Source: Heterohyrax brucei
Lineage: Eukaryota > Chordata > Mammalia > Hyracoidea > Procaviidae
Assembly: GCA_028571685.1 (NCBI GenBank)
Contig: CM053146.1
Location: 110,707,431 to 110,771,430, forward strand
DNA: 64,000 bases
Direction: 5' to 3'
Every line of letters begins with the position of its first letter. The first letter of the stretch is position 1. Shown here one piece after another: positions 12,001-21,433 of this stretch. The notes beneath the pieces are model-generated. The model was not told where the DNA came from, made no database searches, and saw only the letters and a program-made list of their open reading frames with translations. Both the position numbers and the translations under genes were made by a program.

Positions 12001-15000
12001 GATACTGAAGAAACAGTTTCGAATCTCTGATTTCTGTTGATCTAACATTAAGTTTCTCTTTAAATAACACTCTGTTGTGCTTCTGGCAGCTGATGTTCCT
12101 TACATCTAGCCCATTATTGACTTGGTTCTGGTGGGCACTTGAGTTTGCATGCCCTGCTTTTTCTGCCCGTCTTCTTCTGTTCCATGCCAAGTGGGTAAAA
12201 GTAGGAGACCTACCTGCTTCACTCATTTGAGAAGATCTAGCATAAATTAAGTAGTACATTTTATTCAAAAAGTTTTAAAACTTTTTTTCTGGTTATGTAA
12301 TAATTTTATGAAATAACAAAAGTATTGACTTAATAGAACATGGAGAAAGAATAAGTAACTCACTGTGTGGTGACTGTTGGCCAAGCGTAAGTGTTGTTAG
12401 TTTACACATCTTGCAGACTAGTTCTGAAAACACAAGGCAGCAATAGTCTCCTCTTTTCCTTATTAACCTCTTGATTTGGCAATGTCCTCAGCTGGTGGCG
12501 ATAAATATCAGCAGCCAGTTACTATTTCAGTGGGTCTTGTTCTTTACATTCTGGTCGAAATGCTTGTCTGAGCCATGTTAGGCCCATTAGTGGTGCTGTC
12601 CAGCTCTGGGTTGTGGTATGGGAATTATTGTACTGTAATAGGAACTTCCCTTCTTACATTTTTCAGATGCTTTGCAAAAGACCTTTGGTGACCTTCACTT
12701 TGAGGTAGTGCCTTTCAAAGACAAATCTGCAAGGGAAATCTGTAAAATTCTGAAATCTTACCAAAACACAGACCACAGTAACAAAGACTGCTTCGTCTGC
12801 TGCATCCTCTCTCATGGAGACAAGGGCATCATCTATGGCACTGATGGGCAAGAGGCCTCCATCTATGAACTGACCTCTTACTTCACTAGTTTAAAGTGCC
12901 CCTCCCTTGCCGGCAAGCCCAAAATCTTTTTTATTCAAGCTTGCCAAGGGAATAACTACCAAAAAGGTATAGCCATCGAGACTGACTCAAAACAGCAGGA
13001 AGCCTCTGTAGAAGACACGTTATCCCGGAAGACCTACATTCCAGATGAGGCTGACTTTCTGCTGGGGATGGCCACTGTGAATAACTGTGTTTCCTACCGA
13101 AGCCCCATAGATGGGACCTGGTATATCCAGTCACTTTGTGAGAGCCTGAGAGAAAGATGTCCTCGGTAAGTTTTGCCTGCCCTCCCTTTCTCAGTGTTAT
13201 GCTACCTATCTCTCCATGACCACCTCCATACATCTATATCCAAAAGTTACTAGAAGTTGCTTTATGGTTAGTATTAATAGGTCTGATTAGTGTCCTAAGG
13301 AGTGTTTCCATTCATCTCTAAACATCTTCCTGAGGGGTTTGACTTACTCTGCATCTCAAAAGCAATCAGGGAATCACAGAGCTAGAAAGGATGGTAAAGT
13401 CAGGTATTCCAGCTCTTGCTGTCTTTTAGGCAGGAACATGACCAAGTCAAACCAACTAATTTTGGAAATCTTTCAAGATAGTAGTAACCACTTAGTGTTG
13501 AACACTTTCTAACCTTGTAAAAAGTTCTACGGTCAACCAACCTAACACTTTCTCGGTACATTGTGGGAGATAAGTTGATCATCATCAGCTTTAGTAACAA
13601 ACCTTTATCTTCTTGACGATTTGGTCTGCTTTGGAGCCACGACATGTGGGACAGTATCCTTTCCTCATTTATTACATCATATGCTTCCTTTAAATGAAAG
13701 TTCCTATGTCACAGATTACCTAAATGCACACACACCTGACAGACATGTAGCGAAGAATCTTCTGCAGGTTCCTTCTAGCTCTATATCTCATTATGTTTTG
13801 TGTGGATTCAGAGTGAAAATTTCCCATGGCAGATAAAGGAACTGACCTGCCCTCCTATCTGTATGTTTTCCTGATGCGAGGCCCTGAATCCTACAAGGTT
13901 CTAGGGTCTAGCTGCAGAGGTAAAAGAACAGACAAAGCTGAGAGGCTGGTGAGAAACAGGCAAGACTGGCTGCGGGAGACATTCAGTTCTCCCTCGCCTA
14001 GCTCTGCAGGAGAGAAGTTCTGACCGTCTGCTCCCATAAGAATTACACACTAAGTAACGCTATGGGGCACTTCTGCTCTGTCGTACAGGGTTGCTATAAG
14101 CTGGTGTTGACTCCACATCACACAACAACAAAAAAAAATGATTGAATCATAGATGAATCCACAGAGGCAATGTCATTTGAGTCAGAGAGTATTGGGGAAC
14201 ATTATGGGGATCATGGGGCTTAGTGACATGGTACATGGAACAGAAAGAGGTGCACCACATCAGGAGGGAAAGAAATCAAATCAATTGTGCCAAATCAGTG
14301 CTGGCACAAGGGTGTCTCATGGTCAGTAGAGGTTCCTGCCACCCCAAAACCAAAGATAATTTATTAACTAGGCTTCAGACTGATTCATTCTGGTTTGACC
14401 CCTGCTGATCCCTCGGGAATTCTTAAGACTCCCCTGGGGATCTTGTTAAAATGTAGATTCTGATTCAGTATATCTGGGAGTAGAAATGCAACTTCTCAGT
14501 AGGGTCAAACTGGAATGAAGTGATTTGAAACCCTGGACAAGTCTTCTATCTGGAAAGCTGTGATAGGTCTGAGTTTCCAAAAACAACCCCAAATCATTTG
14601 CTGTCATGTCCATTCCAACTCATGGCAATCCCATGCGTTACAGTACCCCATATGAACTGAGCTCCATGGAGTTTCCTTGGCTTAATCTCTGCAGAAGCAG
14701 ACCACTAGGACTTTCTTCCATAGTGGTGGTGGGTTCCAACTACCACCCTTCTGGTTGGCAGCTGAGCACAAACTGTTGGCGCCAGCCAGGGACCATGGTC
14801 TTATCTTAACCCCAAACTCACTGCCGTCAAATCCACTCAGACTCATAGCGACCCTAGAGGACCAAGTAGGACTGCCCCATAGAGGTTCCAAGGAGCACCT
14901 GGCAGATTTGAACTGCTGACTTTTTGGTTAGGAGATGTAGCACCTAGTCACAAAAGCCATCAGGGTTACCCTGTCTTAGCTTATTAGCTTGATTTTTTTA

Positions 15001-15227
15001 GGGACAGAACTAATTCATTTAGTACAGCAGGTGAAACAGTTCATCAGAGTCCTTTTCCCCGCCCACTTTCACAACGTTCTGCTGTTTTCAGAGGCGATGA
15101 CATCCTCACCATCCTGACGGAAGTGAACTATGAAGTAAGCAATAAGGATGACAAGAAAAATATGGGCAAGCAGATGCCACAACCTACATTCACACTGAGA
15201 AAAAAACTCTATTTTCCTCTTGATTGA
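5898..15227 (+). CDS. CASP8: Caspase-8, seven 3' coding exons (gene continues to the left)
   Basis: Initiator cysteine protease of death-receptor apoptosis. It is recruited by FADD through death-effector domains (DEDs), dimerises in the cytosolic DISC, cuts after Asp and activates caspases 3/7 and BID. Exons 5898-6003, 6699-6837, 6953-6997, 9132-9196, 11086-11227, 12667-13165 and 15092-15227 join in frame to 376 codons plus stop. Order of parts: DED2 with the FKFLL motif, a Ser/Gly linker, the p20 subunit with catalytic His (LSHGDKG) and Cys (QACQG), an inter-subunit linker with two Asp sites (IETD, SVED), and the p10 subunit ending in KKLYFPLD. The substrate-pocket arginines (KDRHG, VSYRS) are kept. 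All donors are GT and all acceptors AG. QACQG followed by NNYQKG, and the IETD site, favour CASP8 over CASP10. DED1 and the start codon are not in the window. The Asp residues at the human D210/D216 linker sites are replaced (see findings). Confidence 0.95.
6004..6698 (+). other. CASP8 intron, no repeat recognised
   Basis: Unique-looking, moderately GC-rich. The minus-strand frame at 6283-6477 has no recognisable motif. Confidence 0.5.
6699..6837 (+). CDS. CASP8: CASP8 exon: end of DED2
   Basis: Acceptor ctgctag, donor AGAG|GTAGAT, phase 0 in and phase 1 out. It encodes [19 protein letters not shown] and continues to YEELSR, the last three helices of DED2. It joins in frame to exons on both sides. 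Confidence 0.93.
6953..6997 (+). CDS. CASP8: CASP8 exon: 45-nt Ser/Gly linker exon
   Basis: Acceptor ttaattcag, donor AATG|GTAACA. It codes [15 protein letters not shown] with split codons at both ends. The length is a multiple of three, so skipping keeps the frame. The human counterpart is the 15-residue segment absent from a known shorter caspase-8 isoform. Confidence 0.85.
7200..7450 (+). repeat. Polypyrimidine tract (CCTT/CCCT)n
   Basis: About 230 nt almost wholly C and T on the plus strand (imperfect TTCC/TCCC units), ending in a GCTAGCTTGCTAGCTTGC repeat. Inside a CASP8 intron. It gives low-complexity frames on both strands. Confidence 0.95.
7478..7645 (+). mobile_element. SINE, 'GACTCCCT' subfamily
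   Basis: GGACTCCCTAGTGGCATAAA head, degraded body, TTAAAACCCTGTGGAG. Same family as the copy at 26316. Confidence 0.75.
7962..8106 (+). mobile_element. AfroSINE-type SINE
   Basis: GGAAACTGTGGTGGCATAGT head, AACCAAAAGGTTGGCAG box-B region, tail GAGTTGGAGCCAACTCAA. Confidence 0.9.
8312..8508 (-). mobile_element. AfroSINE (longer subfamily), antisense
   Basis: TGTAGTTGTTAGGTGCTGGC at the tail, TGTAATCTTTACATGAGTAG in the body, ACCACCAGGCTTCC head. Confidence 0.85.
8509..8865 (+). other. CASP8 intron, nothing recognised
   Basis: No exon signal or repeat I can name. Confidence 0.5.
8866..9045 (+). mobile_element. SINE, 'GAGCCTTGGTG' subfamily
   Basis: Head GGAGCCTTGGTGATGCAGTG, insert GAGAAAGATGTGGCAGCCTG, tail CGTTGGAATCAACTTGAC, followed by a T run at 9051-9074. 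Lies about 85 bp before the next CASP8 exon. Confidence 0.85.
9132..9196 (+). CDS. CASP8: CASP8 exon: prodomain-protease linker
   Basis: Acceptor cttgcag, donor CACAG|GTAGGC. It codes [20 protein letters not shown] and then SQ. It corresponds to the human stretch ending PREQDSESQ; here the Asp after PREQ (human D210) is Arg. Confidence 0.9.
9702..9860 (+). mobile_element. AfroSINE-type SINE
   Basis: Degraded head (CAGTGATGTCATGGGTAAG), body CATGGGACAGTTCTACTCTG, tail GAGTCAGAATCAGCTCAG. Confidence 0.85.
10105..10288 (-). mobile_element. AfroSINE (longer subfamily), antisense
   Basis: GAAGTTCATTCCAGCTCATA tail, AGTAGATCGCCAGGTCTTTC body, TACCAGGGCTCCTT head. Confidence 0.85.
10289..11085 (+). 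other. CASP8 intron with probable L2 remnant
   Basis: Around 10685-10800 the text resembles L2 ('CATTCATTCAATCAGCAACT'). The rest is not recognised. Confidence 0.4.
11086..11227 (+). CDS. CASP8: CASP8 exon: start of p20
   Basis: Acceptor gttttccag, donor GCAG|GTTAAG. It starts [19 protein letters not shown] and ends DRHGTDLDA. The human D216 of the TLD site is His here. The pocket Arg in DRHG is retained. Confidence 0.93.
11228..12666 (+). other. CASP8 intron, largely unique
   Basis: A/T-rich, no SINE or LINE recognised and no exon-like frame with splice sites. Confidence 0.5.
12667..13165 (+). CDS. CASP8: CASP8 exon: catalytic core, large and start of small subunit
   Basis: A 499-nt exon with acceptor tttttcag and donor CCTCG|GTAAGT. 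It carries [10 protein letters not shown] (catalytic His), FFIQACQG (catalytic Cys), the inter-subunit linker with IETD and SVED, then [15 protein letters not shown] and [15 protein letters not shown] of the small subunit. It has no internal stop. Confidence 0.97.
13166..14056 (+). other. CASP8 intron, unique part
   Basis: No repeat or coding signal recognised. Confidence 0.45.
14057..14120 (+). mobile_element. AfroSINE 3' fragment
   Basis: CTATGGGGCACTTCTGCTCT then GCTGGTGTTGACTCCAC; only the 3' half survives. Confidence 0.7.
14400..14475 (+). mobile_element. MER5-like hAT fragment
   Basis: TTAAAATGTAGATTCTGATT resembles the MER5A consensus. Ancient and short. Confidence 0.45.
14590..14795 (-). 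mobile_element. AfroSINE (longer subfamily), antisense
   Basis: CATTCCAACTCATGGCAATC tail, CTCTGCAGAAGCAGACCACT body, GCCAGCCAGGGACC head. Confidence 0.82.
14812..14972 (-). mobile_element. AfroSINE-type SINE, antisense
   Basis: ACTCATAGCGACCCTAGAGG tail through CATCAGGGTTACC head; adjacent to the previous copy, same orientation. Confidence 0.87.
15092..15227 (+). CDS. CASP8: CASP8 last coding exon
   Basis: Acceptor gctgttttcag. It completes the split Arg codon and encodes [20 protein letters not shown], then [19 protein letters not shown] and a TGA at 15225-15227. Confidence 0.96.
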
Positions 15228-15747
15228 TGCTACTATTTATCTGCATATCATTGCTGCTTTTGGGATAAGCTGATGCTGCTATTCTAATAAGCTGTTTTCC
15301 ATTCTGTTTTGCACCATTTTTTTAAGGCAGGAAGGGGAGAGGAGGGAGAACATTCTCATATTACTGCAGTGAGATCAGTCCAAGTCTCTGCTTCTCCAAT
15401 AACATCAGTCACTATTGAACATTTATAACCACAGTCATTATTTTAAATGCATTTTTAATTAGTGAAAAAATTTATAGTAAATGCAAAAGGTATATTAAGT
15501 TTATAAGTTAACATATAAGGTCCCCAAACAGTGGCAGAATATTTCTTTACACAGAACAAGTTAAAGTCATGTTCCTCTTAAATTGTTAACCTTTTTTTCA
15601 AAAAGCAAAAGCAAGAATTTAAAAGCATAATTCCCAACTTTTTACTTTGAACATGATGTTAATAGAAGCATGAAACCCTTACAAAGCATGAAAGAGGAGG
15701 AAGTGCTAAAAGCTGTCTACCCCCCAGAGGCCTCAGGTGATTTCACA

Positions 15748-15857
15748 GACTGGCCTCCTGGCTGCCCCGTGGTTTCCAAGGAGCCCTTGGTGGATTGGAA
15801 CTGCCATCCTTTTGGTTCACAGCTGTAGCCTTTAACTACTGCACCCCTAGGTTTCCC
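15748..15857 (-). mobile_element. AfroSINE fragment, antisense, in the CASP8 3' UTR
   Basis: GCTGCCCCGTGGTTTCCAAG to CCTAGGTTTCCCC. The tail is lost. Confidence 0.78.
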
Positions 15858-16597
15858 CTTAGCTACCTCGGTGCAGATTCTGTCTGGCAGAATTTGGGGG
15901 ATAACTGGTATCCAGACAAATGTCAGTTACATTCTCTCAGTGGCCACTGACATAGATTTTTCTTATCTGACCTTATTTAAAAAAAAAATCTCAGGTGTTG
16001 AGGTTCAGTGTGTAATGCCCTCACTCCCAGCCTGAGCCCTGCCAGCAAGTGGGACCAAAAGCCTCACCAACAAGTGTGCCTTCTTTCCTTGACTTGTCTT
16101 CCGAGCAGGGAATGCATTGTTTCTGTGACAGAAGATAGCGTGTTTCTGTTGAGGCTTCCATTTCATGAGACCTGGGGATGATCCTCCTTGCTTTTACTAC
16201 TCTTAAGGGTACCGTTAAAGGTGCAGAAGAAAATACCAACTTCAGTGTTTCTGTTTCTGGAATCCCTTTCCAAGTTCTGCTCACACTACTTTTGTAGACT
16301 TATTTTTTAATGTAAATTTGAAAATATTAATTCTTCTGTAAAAAGTTAAAAAAGTTATTTTGCAATTTTTTATAATCTTCCAGTACTACTTGTTCTGTTT
16401 CTTCTCCTGCACCTGTTGTAATATATCCATGCTTCTCTGCTGGCCAGCCTGACGTGCTTTTTTGCTAGCAATGCTGGCTGGCTTCCTTTCATGCAGTTGT
16501 GTTTGCCTTGTTTTCTGTATATTTTAAATATTAGGTATTAAGTTATCTTTAAGAAGTCATATTTTTTTGCAAGTTTTTAAAAAATAGTTTACAATAG

Positions 16598-16603
16598 AAT
16601 AAA
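16598..16603 (+). terminator. Polyadenylation signal AATAAA, CASP8
   Basis: AATAAA about 1.37 kb after the stop, followed 39 nt later by a (GT)17 run that could serve as the GU-rich downstream element. Confidence 0.65.
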
Positions 16604-16640
16604 ATGTGAATTCATTTTACTCTTGTTTGGAGTTGTTATT

Positions 16641-16641
<1 letters not shown>

Positions 16642-16676
<35 letters not shown>
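16642..16676 (+). repeat. (GT)n microsatellite
   Basis: Uninterrupted GT dinucleotides over 35 nt, just downstream of the CASP8 polyadenylation signal. Confidence 0.97.
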
Positions 16677-16678
<2 letters not shown>

Positions 16679-16756
16679 TGGTTTGGTGTTTTTGCCAGTG
16701 TCATCTTACAGGTGGAAAATGGTTGATTTGTAGCTGTTGTGCCTCCCCAGTGTGGG

Positions 16757-16848
16757 GAGTCCCTGCGTTAACACAGAGTAACACAGAGGTACCTCAAAAG
16801 AAATGCCTGGCAATCTTCTGAAAAAACAGGCATTGAAAACCCTACAGA
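16757..16848 (+). mobile_element. SINE 5' part, split by an L1
   Basis: GGGAGTCCCTGCG head, AATGCCTGGCAATCTTCTG and TGAAAACCCTACAGA. It resumes at 19872 after the L1. Confidence 0.75.
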
Positions 16849-19800
16849 TCCACTGATGTAGAAAAGGCATTTGATAAAGTCCAACACCCATTCATGCTAA
16901 AAACTCTTAGCAAAATAGGCATAGATGGAAAATTCCTCAAAGCAATAAGGGCCATTTATACAAAGCCAACTGCCTACGTCATCCTGAATGGAGAGAGACT
17001 GAAGAAGTTTCTCTTGAGAACAAGAACTAGACAAGCATGCCCACTCTCACCTCTCCTATTCAACATTGTACTAGAAGTTCTAGCCAGAGCAATTAGACAA
17101 GACCAAGAAATAAAGGGCATCTGCATCAGCTAAAAAGAAGTTAAAGTCTCCCTGTTTGCTGATGATACAATTGTATATTCAGAGAATCCCAAAGAATCAA
17201 TAAGTAAACTACTCAAACTGATAGAATAATGCAGGATACAAGATAAACATAAGTAAATCAGTAGGATTCCTTTATACCAACAACGAGACTGTCAATGAAG
17301 AAATCATCAAATCAATACCATTTACGATAGCCCCTAAAAAGATAAAGTACCTAGCAATTAATCTAACCAGAGAAATAACAGACCTTTACAAAAAGAACTA
17401 CAAGCCTTTACTACAAGAAACTAAGAGAGACTTAGATAAATGGAGGAACCTACCCTGCTCATGGATAGGAAGACTTAACATTGTGAAAATGTCTTATTTT
17501 ACCCAAAGAAATTTACTTAAATAATGCAATCCCAATACAAGTTCCAGTGTCATTTTTTAATGAGATAGAGAAACAAATCACCAATTTTGTTTGGAAAGGG
17601 AAGAAGCCCTGGAAAAGTAAAGTACTACTAAAGAAGAAGAACACACTGGGAGGCCTCTCGTTACCCAACTTCAGAATCTATTACACTGCCACAGTGGTCA
17701 AAACAGCCTGGTACTGGTACAAGAACAGACAGACCAATCAATGGAAGAGAGTTTAGTCCCCAGAGATGACACCATCTGCCTATGAACAGTTGATATTCAA
17801 CAAAGGCCCTAAGACATTGAAATGGGGTAAAAACAATCTCTTCAACAAATGGTGCTGGCAAAATTGGATATCCATCTGCAATAAATTGAAACAAGACCCA
17901 TATCTTACACCTTATAAAAAACCAACTCAAACTAGATAGGCCAGGTGCCGTAAAAGACCTAAATATCAAATCTAAAACAATACAGCTCATCTAAGAAAAA
18001 GTAGGAACAACAATGGAAATTTTAATATACAACATAGACGGACTGCCAAATCTGTCAAACAAACGATAATCAACAGAAAATAGATAAATGGGAACTATTA
18101 AGAATCACACACTTTTGCTCACCCAAAGACTTTATTAATAGAATTAAAAGGCCACCTACAGAATGGGAAAAAATATTTGGCAACTCTATGTCAGACCGAC
18201 ACCTGATCTTCATAATCTATAATGTACTACAAAATATCAATAAGAAGATAAATCATCCAATTAAGTGATGGGCAAAGGAGATGGGCAGACATTTCTCTAA
18301 AGAGGAGATCCAGGCAGCCAAAAAACACATGTGGACAAGTTCACAATCTTTAGTTATTAAACAAATTCAAATCAAAACTACAATGAGATACCATCTCACC
18401 CCAACAAGGTTGGTCATGATCAAAAAACACAAAACAACAAATGCTAGAGAGGCTATGGAGAAAGTGAAACTCTCCTACACTGTTGGTGGGGTTGCAAAAT
18501 GGTCCGGCCTCTTTAGAAAGCAATCTGACGCTTCCTTAAAAAAATGGATATAGATATACCATTTGACCTAGTAATTCCCCTACTTGAGATATATCCTGCA
18601 GATTCAAGGCCATTCACACCAATGGATACATGCACAAGAATGTTTATTGCAGCACAGTCCGTGATAGCAAAAAGATGGAATCAACCCAGATGCCTAACAA
18701 CAGAGGAATGGATAGGTAAACTATGGTACATATACTCAATGGAGCACTACGCAATGATAAAGAACAATGATGATTCCAGAGAGCATCTCATAACCTGGTT
18801 TCAGCTGGAAGACATTATGTTGAGTGAAAGTAGTCAGCAACAAAAGGACAAATCTTGTATGAGACCTCTACGATAAGATCTCAAAAACAGACTTGTGTAT
18901 AGAAGAAAAGACTCTTTGACAGCTGCAAGGTAGGGGAGGTGGGGAGGGTGAGGGAGGATGGGGGAGGGTCTAGACTAGATAGTTGGTAGAAATTTGGTTG
19001 GGTGAAATCTGTGAAAGCACACATTAGAAACAAGAACATTAAGTGGACTTCAGCATAACTTGAGTACTCCTTCCATCTTAACCCAATATTGCAAGGATAG
19101 AGTAGCTGGGGCAGGGGGCAGGGGACCATGCTCTTAGGCGAAATTGAGGCCAAGTGGCACAACTATCGTTCTGCTAAGAGGGCTCTCTGCACCCCACATT
19201 GGTGAGTGGCGTCTGGGGTCTTAAAAGCTGCCAAGCTGCCATCTGAGGGCACAGCAAATGGTCCCAACTCAGCAGAAATGGATGCTCACCGAGGACCAAA
19301 ATGACATGGGGGAAAGACAACCCAGAAGGCAGAGAGACCCACATAAGTGGTTGCCTACATCGACTTGGGACTGGAAGAACAGGATGGTGCCAGGCCATCA
19401 CCATTGATAGCCGCTAGGGAGCTCACAAAGTTGAGCCTCACTGGCAACAGAAGAATATAAAGTGGTGCACCCTGAGATCTCCACTAAAAGACTGCCATTG
19501 ATGGCAGTGGCTTTGTGGTTTCCCTGGGAGCATGGCCCCTGGCCCTGATGCTGCCCTTGCCCATAAATCATAATGAAGGTCCACTCTTTGTACAAGAATG
19601 GATTAGACTCGGTGGCACAGAGTGACCATATATTGGGTACACTTTATGGTTCTATGCATCTATAGGATATCATCCTGCTGACCTCTGGCTGGAGGAAGGG
19701 GAGTGGGTAGAGAGGAGAGGAAAAGAGACTGTTGGGAGGATGAGACAAGTATGGAGCAGAGAGGAATAGTGTGCTGTCACCAGGTAGGGAGAGCAGGGAA

Positions 19801-19871
19801 GCTGCATATTGGTGGGCATGCAAATTTATATGAGAATGTACAGTTTCACTTAGTCATAATAAAAAAAGAAA
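16849..19871 (+). mobile_element. L1 LINE, 5'-truncated (about 3.0 kb)
   Basis: ORF2 reverse-transcriptase text ([40 protein letters not shown], then an FADD box) with internal stops, the remaining ORF2 3' part, a 3' UTR and AATAAA at 19858 with an A tail. Flanked by a 13-bp duplication AAAACCCTACAGA (16836-16848, 19872-19884). It widens the gap between the convergent CASP8 and FLACC1 ends. Confidence 0.93.
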
Positions 19872-19935
19872 AAAACCCTACAGAGCACAGTTCTGCTCTG
19901 ACATACATAGGGCCTCGCCCCCATCCCAACTCCAA
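19872..19935 (+). mobile_element. SINE 3' part, split by an L1
   Basis: CCCTACAGAGCACAGTTCTG then CTCTGACATACATAGGGCC: continuation of the SINE at 16757-16848. Confidence 0.7.
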
Positions 19936-20165
19936 TGTTGGCTTGCACAAGATTTCTTTTTAGCCAGTTACCAATATTTAAACATTGGGAGATGTCACAT
20001 GAAAACCGGAATACTGTCTTTTGAAAGAAGAGTATCTGATAAGCATGATTCCATGCTACTGTAGGACGGCAGGCACAAGCACTCTGCCATCACACAACCC
20101 TCTTCTCTTTCCCTCCTCCGCCCCCACCAGATCTCGTCCATGGACCCCATCAGCACTTAGAGCTT
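19936..20165. other. CASP8-FLACC1 intergenic DNA
   Basis: No gene signal recognised. Confidence 0.45.
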
Positions 20166-20318
20166 TGCTGGAAACCCTGGTGGTCTAGTTAACCAAAAGG
20201 TCAGCAATTCAAATTCACCAGGAGCTCCTTGGAAACTCTATGGGGCAGTTCCAGTCTGTCCTTTAGGGTCACTCTGAGTTGGCATCGACTCGATGGTTGC
20301 GAGTTTGGTTTGGTGTTT
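20166..20318 (+). mobile_element. AfroSINE-type SINE
   Basis: GGAAACCCTGGTGGTCTAGT head (shortened), tail GAGTTGGCATCGACTCGATG. Confidence 0.9.
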
Positions 20319-20974
20319 ATGCAATGCTAAATTGGCATGCCTGCCTGTCTACAACTCCTTCTCCTCTCCTTGCCCATTGACAGCACACTCCTCCTTTCTG
20401 TTCTATACATGGTATATCCTCTTAACAATCTCCTGTCCCTTCCTCTCCACCCATTCCTCTCCCTTCTAGTAAGAGGCCCTAGGACAGCATCCTGCAGATG
20501 CACAGAACCACAAAGTGTGCAAATCATGTGGTCACTTTCTGTCCCCAAGTCTAATCCAGTTTTGTCTGAAGAGTTGACCTCAGTAATGATTTATGATCAG
20601 GGCAGCAGCAGGTCTAGGGGCCGTGCTCCCAGAGGAGCTCCCAGGCCTTCGGATCATCAATTGTGGTCTTTTACTGGAGTTCTTGAGGCGCACCCTTCTT
20701 TTTCCCATGTTGCCGCTGGGACTCTACATTATGCAATGCTGTTCTTATGTCCAGTCCACTTCCCTTATTTATGTTCTCTGCCCTGTGGACAGTTGAATTC
20801 TGGTTATGCTTTAGAGAAGGTGGTGAAAATCAACAGATACTCTTCCCAAGTCTTTAGAGAACATGACTGAAAGGTGAGGCAACAGGACACATGTCTGAGA
20901 GAAAAAGTTTTTGGAATGAAATCTATAAATGATCTTTCTTGCCAATTAAATACTCCATTGGGGAAAAAGGCACA
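20319..20974. other. CASP8-FLACC1 intergenic DNA
   Basis: The 177-codon frame at 20337-20870 has no recognisable domain. Parts resemble L1-3'-UTR-like text. No gene supported. Confidence 0.4.
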
Positions 20975-21312
20975 CCCCAGAATACAATCCGAGTTTATTA
21001 GGAAAAAGGACTTCAGCTCAGTTTCTTCCTGTGAAGGCAGAAAACAGTACAATGCCCAGAGAAAGCTCAGCTCCAGGTACAGAGAACACTCTTTTACAAT
21101 AGGGTCATGAGACGTGACACACCAGAGACGAGAATTCAAATGTTCCCAATCACTGAGAAGAAAGTGAACTGTAAAAAGATAAAAATGAACCAAGGCTACC
21201 CAAGAACTAAACTAACCATACATGCTTCTTAAGAAAACTCCATAAGAGTTCTCCAGGCCCACAGAGATGGTATGCATACTGTCTTCAGCTATGAAGAATA
21301 ACTTTTAATTCA
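20975..21312 (-). other. FLACC1: FLACC1 3' UTR (probable)
   Basis: Noncoding stretch on the minus strand from the TAA to just beyond an AATAAA (plus-strand TTTATT at 20994-20999), with a G/T-rich stretch about 15 nt further on. About 340 nt. Confidence 0.55.
20994..20999 (-). terminator. Polyadenylation signal AATAAA, FLACC1
   Basis: Minus-strand AATAAA about 315 nt after the FLACC1 stop, followed on the minus strand by GGGGTGTGCC, a plausible GU-rich element. Confidence 0.55.
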
Positions 21313-21433
21313 TTATCCTTGTTTTTTCTTGCTGTCTTCTAAACTATCAGGACAGTCTTCACCAACAATAACAGAGGCTGATCTCCCAGATCGCCCTTCA
21401 TAGATTTCTTCATTCTTGGCGATTATTTTTTGC
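21313..21433 (-). CDS. FLACC1: FLACC1 last coding exon
   Basis: Acceptor cctttacag. Encodes QKIIAKNEEIYEGRSGRSAS through SLEDSKKKQG, then TAA at 21315-21313. The tail is not coiled coil: Gly/Ser then Lys-rich. Confidence 0.87.

Larger units (their letters stand above)
15228..16620 (+). other. CASP8: CASP8 3' UTR (probable)
   Basis: Noncoding sequence from the TGA to just past an AATAAA at 16598. An antisense AfroSINE fragment lies inside it (about 15748-15857). The end is inferred from the polyadenylation signal and the GT-rich tract that follows. Confidence 0.65.

Noticed and set aside
16894-17133. Reverse-transcriptase-like frame
   Set aside because: It is part of the L1 ORF2, broken by stops; not a host gene.
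20337-20870. 177-codon plus-strand frame between CASP8 and FLACC1
   Set aside because: No recognisable domain, no splice context and no matching gene at this place in mammals.
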